Position numbers and translations under genes: made by a program. Below the pieces are notes generated by a model. It worked only from the letters and a program-made list of their open reading frames with translations. It searched no databases and was not told where the DNA came from. Shown here piece by piece: positions 6,276 through 6,967 of a stretch of 6,967 nucleotides of DNA. Numbering within the stretch: the first letter of the stretch is position 1; each line of letters opens with the position of its first letter. Source of the stretch: an uncultured Eubacteriales bacterium (GTDB lineage Bacteria > Bacillota_A > Clostridia > Christensenellales > Aristaeellaceae); contig CALVKX010000113.1 of assembly GCA_944333375.1 (NCBI GenBank), forward strand, positions 1 through 6,967. The letters are read 5' to 3'.

Positions 6276-6860
6276 ATGGCGACGGCATTTTCCCAGCGCG
6301 AGCGGGAGCGCATCCGCGAGAGCCTGCTTGACGCGGCCCTCAAAAGCGCCGCCTCCCCGGGCATGCGCCACGCCACGGTGGACAACCTGGCCAGGGAGGC
6401 GGGCATCAGCAAGGGGGCGTTTTACCGCTTTTACGAGAGCAAGGAGCATCTGTTTCTGAGCATGCTGGAGCGCACGCACGAGGAGATGTACGGCAGCGCC
6501 GAAAAGATCCTGGCCGAGCGCACCGACCTGCCCTTGCGCGAGCGCACGATGCAGGCCATTTTGGAGGTCTTTCGCGTCGCGGAGAAGTACGACCTGATCC
6601 CCTTTATCCGCGAGGAGGTGCCCCTGCTTCTGCGCCGCCTGCCCGAGGAGGTGGTCAGCGCGCACTACACCACCGACGACGAGCGCATCAAGCGGCTCAT
6701 CCTCAAGGCGGGCGCGCGGTTGACCACCAGCATGGAAACCGCCTGCGTCACCGTGCGCATGCTCATGCTCTCCATCTCCTTCCGCCGCGACGTGGGCGCC
6801 GGATTTGACGAGGCGCTGCGCCTGATGGTGGAGGGCGCATGCGACAGGGTGCTCGCTTGA
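6276..6860 (+). CDS. TetR/AcrR-family transcriptional regulator
   Basis: A 194-residue cytoplasmic DNA-binding protein, usually a repressor released by a small-molecule ligand. The N-terminal domain has the standard TetR layout: helix 1 (IRESLLDAALKSAA, 13-26), then the helix-turn-helix ATVDNLAREAGISKGAFYRFY (33-53) closed by ESKEHLF (54-60). The remaining residues (about 65-194) form a helical ligand-binding and dimerisation domain with no family-specific motif I can name. GGAGG at 6264-6268 lies seven bases before ATG, and the gene starts 13 bases after the adaptor stop, so it is the last gene of the export operon. It most likely controls that operon, and therefore itself, through the inverted repeats around the promoter at 2062-2090. 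A role at another locus cannot be excluded. Confidence 0.93.
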   Translation: MATAFSQRERERIRESLLDAALKSAASPGMRHATVDNLAREAGISKGAFYRFYESKEHLFLSMLERTHEEMYGSAEKILAERTDLPLRERTMQAILEVFRVAEKYDLIPFIREEVPLLLRRLPEEVVSAHYTTDDERIKRLILKAGARLTTSMETACVTVRMLMLSISFRRDVGAGFDEALRLMVEGACDRVLA

Positions 6861-6864
6861 AAAA

Positions 6865-6892
6865 AGCCCGGACGGTTTCCCGTCCGGGCTTC
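6865..6892. terminator. Intrinsic terminator hairpin after the regulator gene, T-run best on the minus strand
   Basis: A perfect 12-bp stem (AAGCCCGGACGG at 6865-6876 with 6881-6892) has a 4-nt loop. The plus-strand arm ends in only TT then CAG, while on the minus strand the stem is followed by further T's (from the A-run 6861-6866). It may end the export operon as a stable hairpin, but it reads better as a terminator for leftward transcription entering from the right, or as a shared bidirectional one. Confidence 0.8.
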
Positions 6893-6920
6893 AGACTGCT
6901 GACAAACACTTTTCGGGAGG

Positions 6921-6946
6921 TTTGGAGGGCCCGCAGGCCCTCCAAA
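6921..6946. repeat. Perfect 11-bp hairpin without T-run
   Basis: TTTGGAGGGCC (6921-6931) and GGCCCTCCAAA (6936-6946) form an uninterrupted 11-bp stem with a CGCA loop. Neither side has a following T-run, so it is not a normal intrinsic terminator. It could be a backup transcript-end structure, an intergenic palindromic repeat of the REP type, or part of a feature that continues past the window. The remaining sequence to the end (6947-6967) shows no gene. Confidence 0.5.
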
Positions 6947-6967
6947 GTGGATTCGTATCGCCCGGCT

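Noticed and set aside
5150..6412. Long minus-strand open frame opposite the adaptor gene
   Set aside because: Same kind of antisense shadow: Val/His/Gly-rich low-complexity translation, no motif, and no ribosome site that would outweigh the adaptor gene on the plus strand.
1..6967. CRISPR arrays, tRNA or rRNA genes, insertion sequences, attachment sites
   Set aside because: I looked for regularly spaced repeats, cloverleaf-like segments, transposase-like motifs and flanking inverted repeats and saw none.

Overview
The window reads as chromosomal DNA of a GC-rich monoderm Firmicute, most plausibly a Clostridia-type gut or environmental bacterium. Strong AGGAGG-like ribosome binding sites precede most genes, transcription units end in intrinsic terminators, starts include GTG, and the export operon has no outer-membrane component. 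This placement is inferred from style and composition; there is no rRNA or other marker gene. All five genes I accept lie on the plus strand. Long minus-strand open frames are by-products of high GC.

Left part (1-2000). A terminator-like hairpin at the left edge is followed by a GT4-type glycosyltransferase (84-1397). Almost touching it is a small secreted protein of unknown function (1435-1956). Its mature part has a His-containing segment, six consecutive cysteines, two further cysteines, and a Lys/Glu/Pro-rich tail with a 19-residue repeat. A strong intrinsic terminator (1964-2000) closes this unit. The glycosyltransferase suggests surface polysaccharide work, and the secreted protein may act at the same envelope.

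Right part (2001-6967). A 164-bp intergenic region holds a good -35 box with a weak extended -10 (2062-2090), bracketed by GGTCA/TGACC-type inverted repeats that look like repressor sites. From it runs a tight four-gene operon: ABC ATPase (2165-2866), FtsX/MacB-type permease (2860-5166), secreted membrane-fusion-type adaptor (5186-6262) and a TetR-family regulator (6276-6860). This is a MacAB/YknXYZ-like export or envelope-stress system. The TetR gene at the end of the operon is the obvious candidate for binding the inverted repeats and for feedback control. The substrate cannot be told from sequence. The operon ends at a hairpin whose T-run lies on the minus-strand side, followed by a second perfect hairpin without a T-run.

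Nothing here amounts to a proven new system. The least explained items are the hexacysteine secreted protein, the two-site promoter architecture, and the adaptor with two lipoyl-like modules and no visible coiled-coil hairpin.
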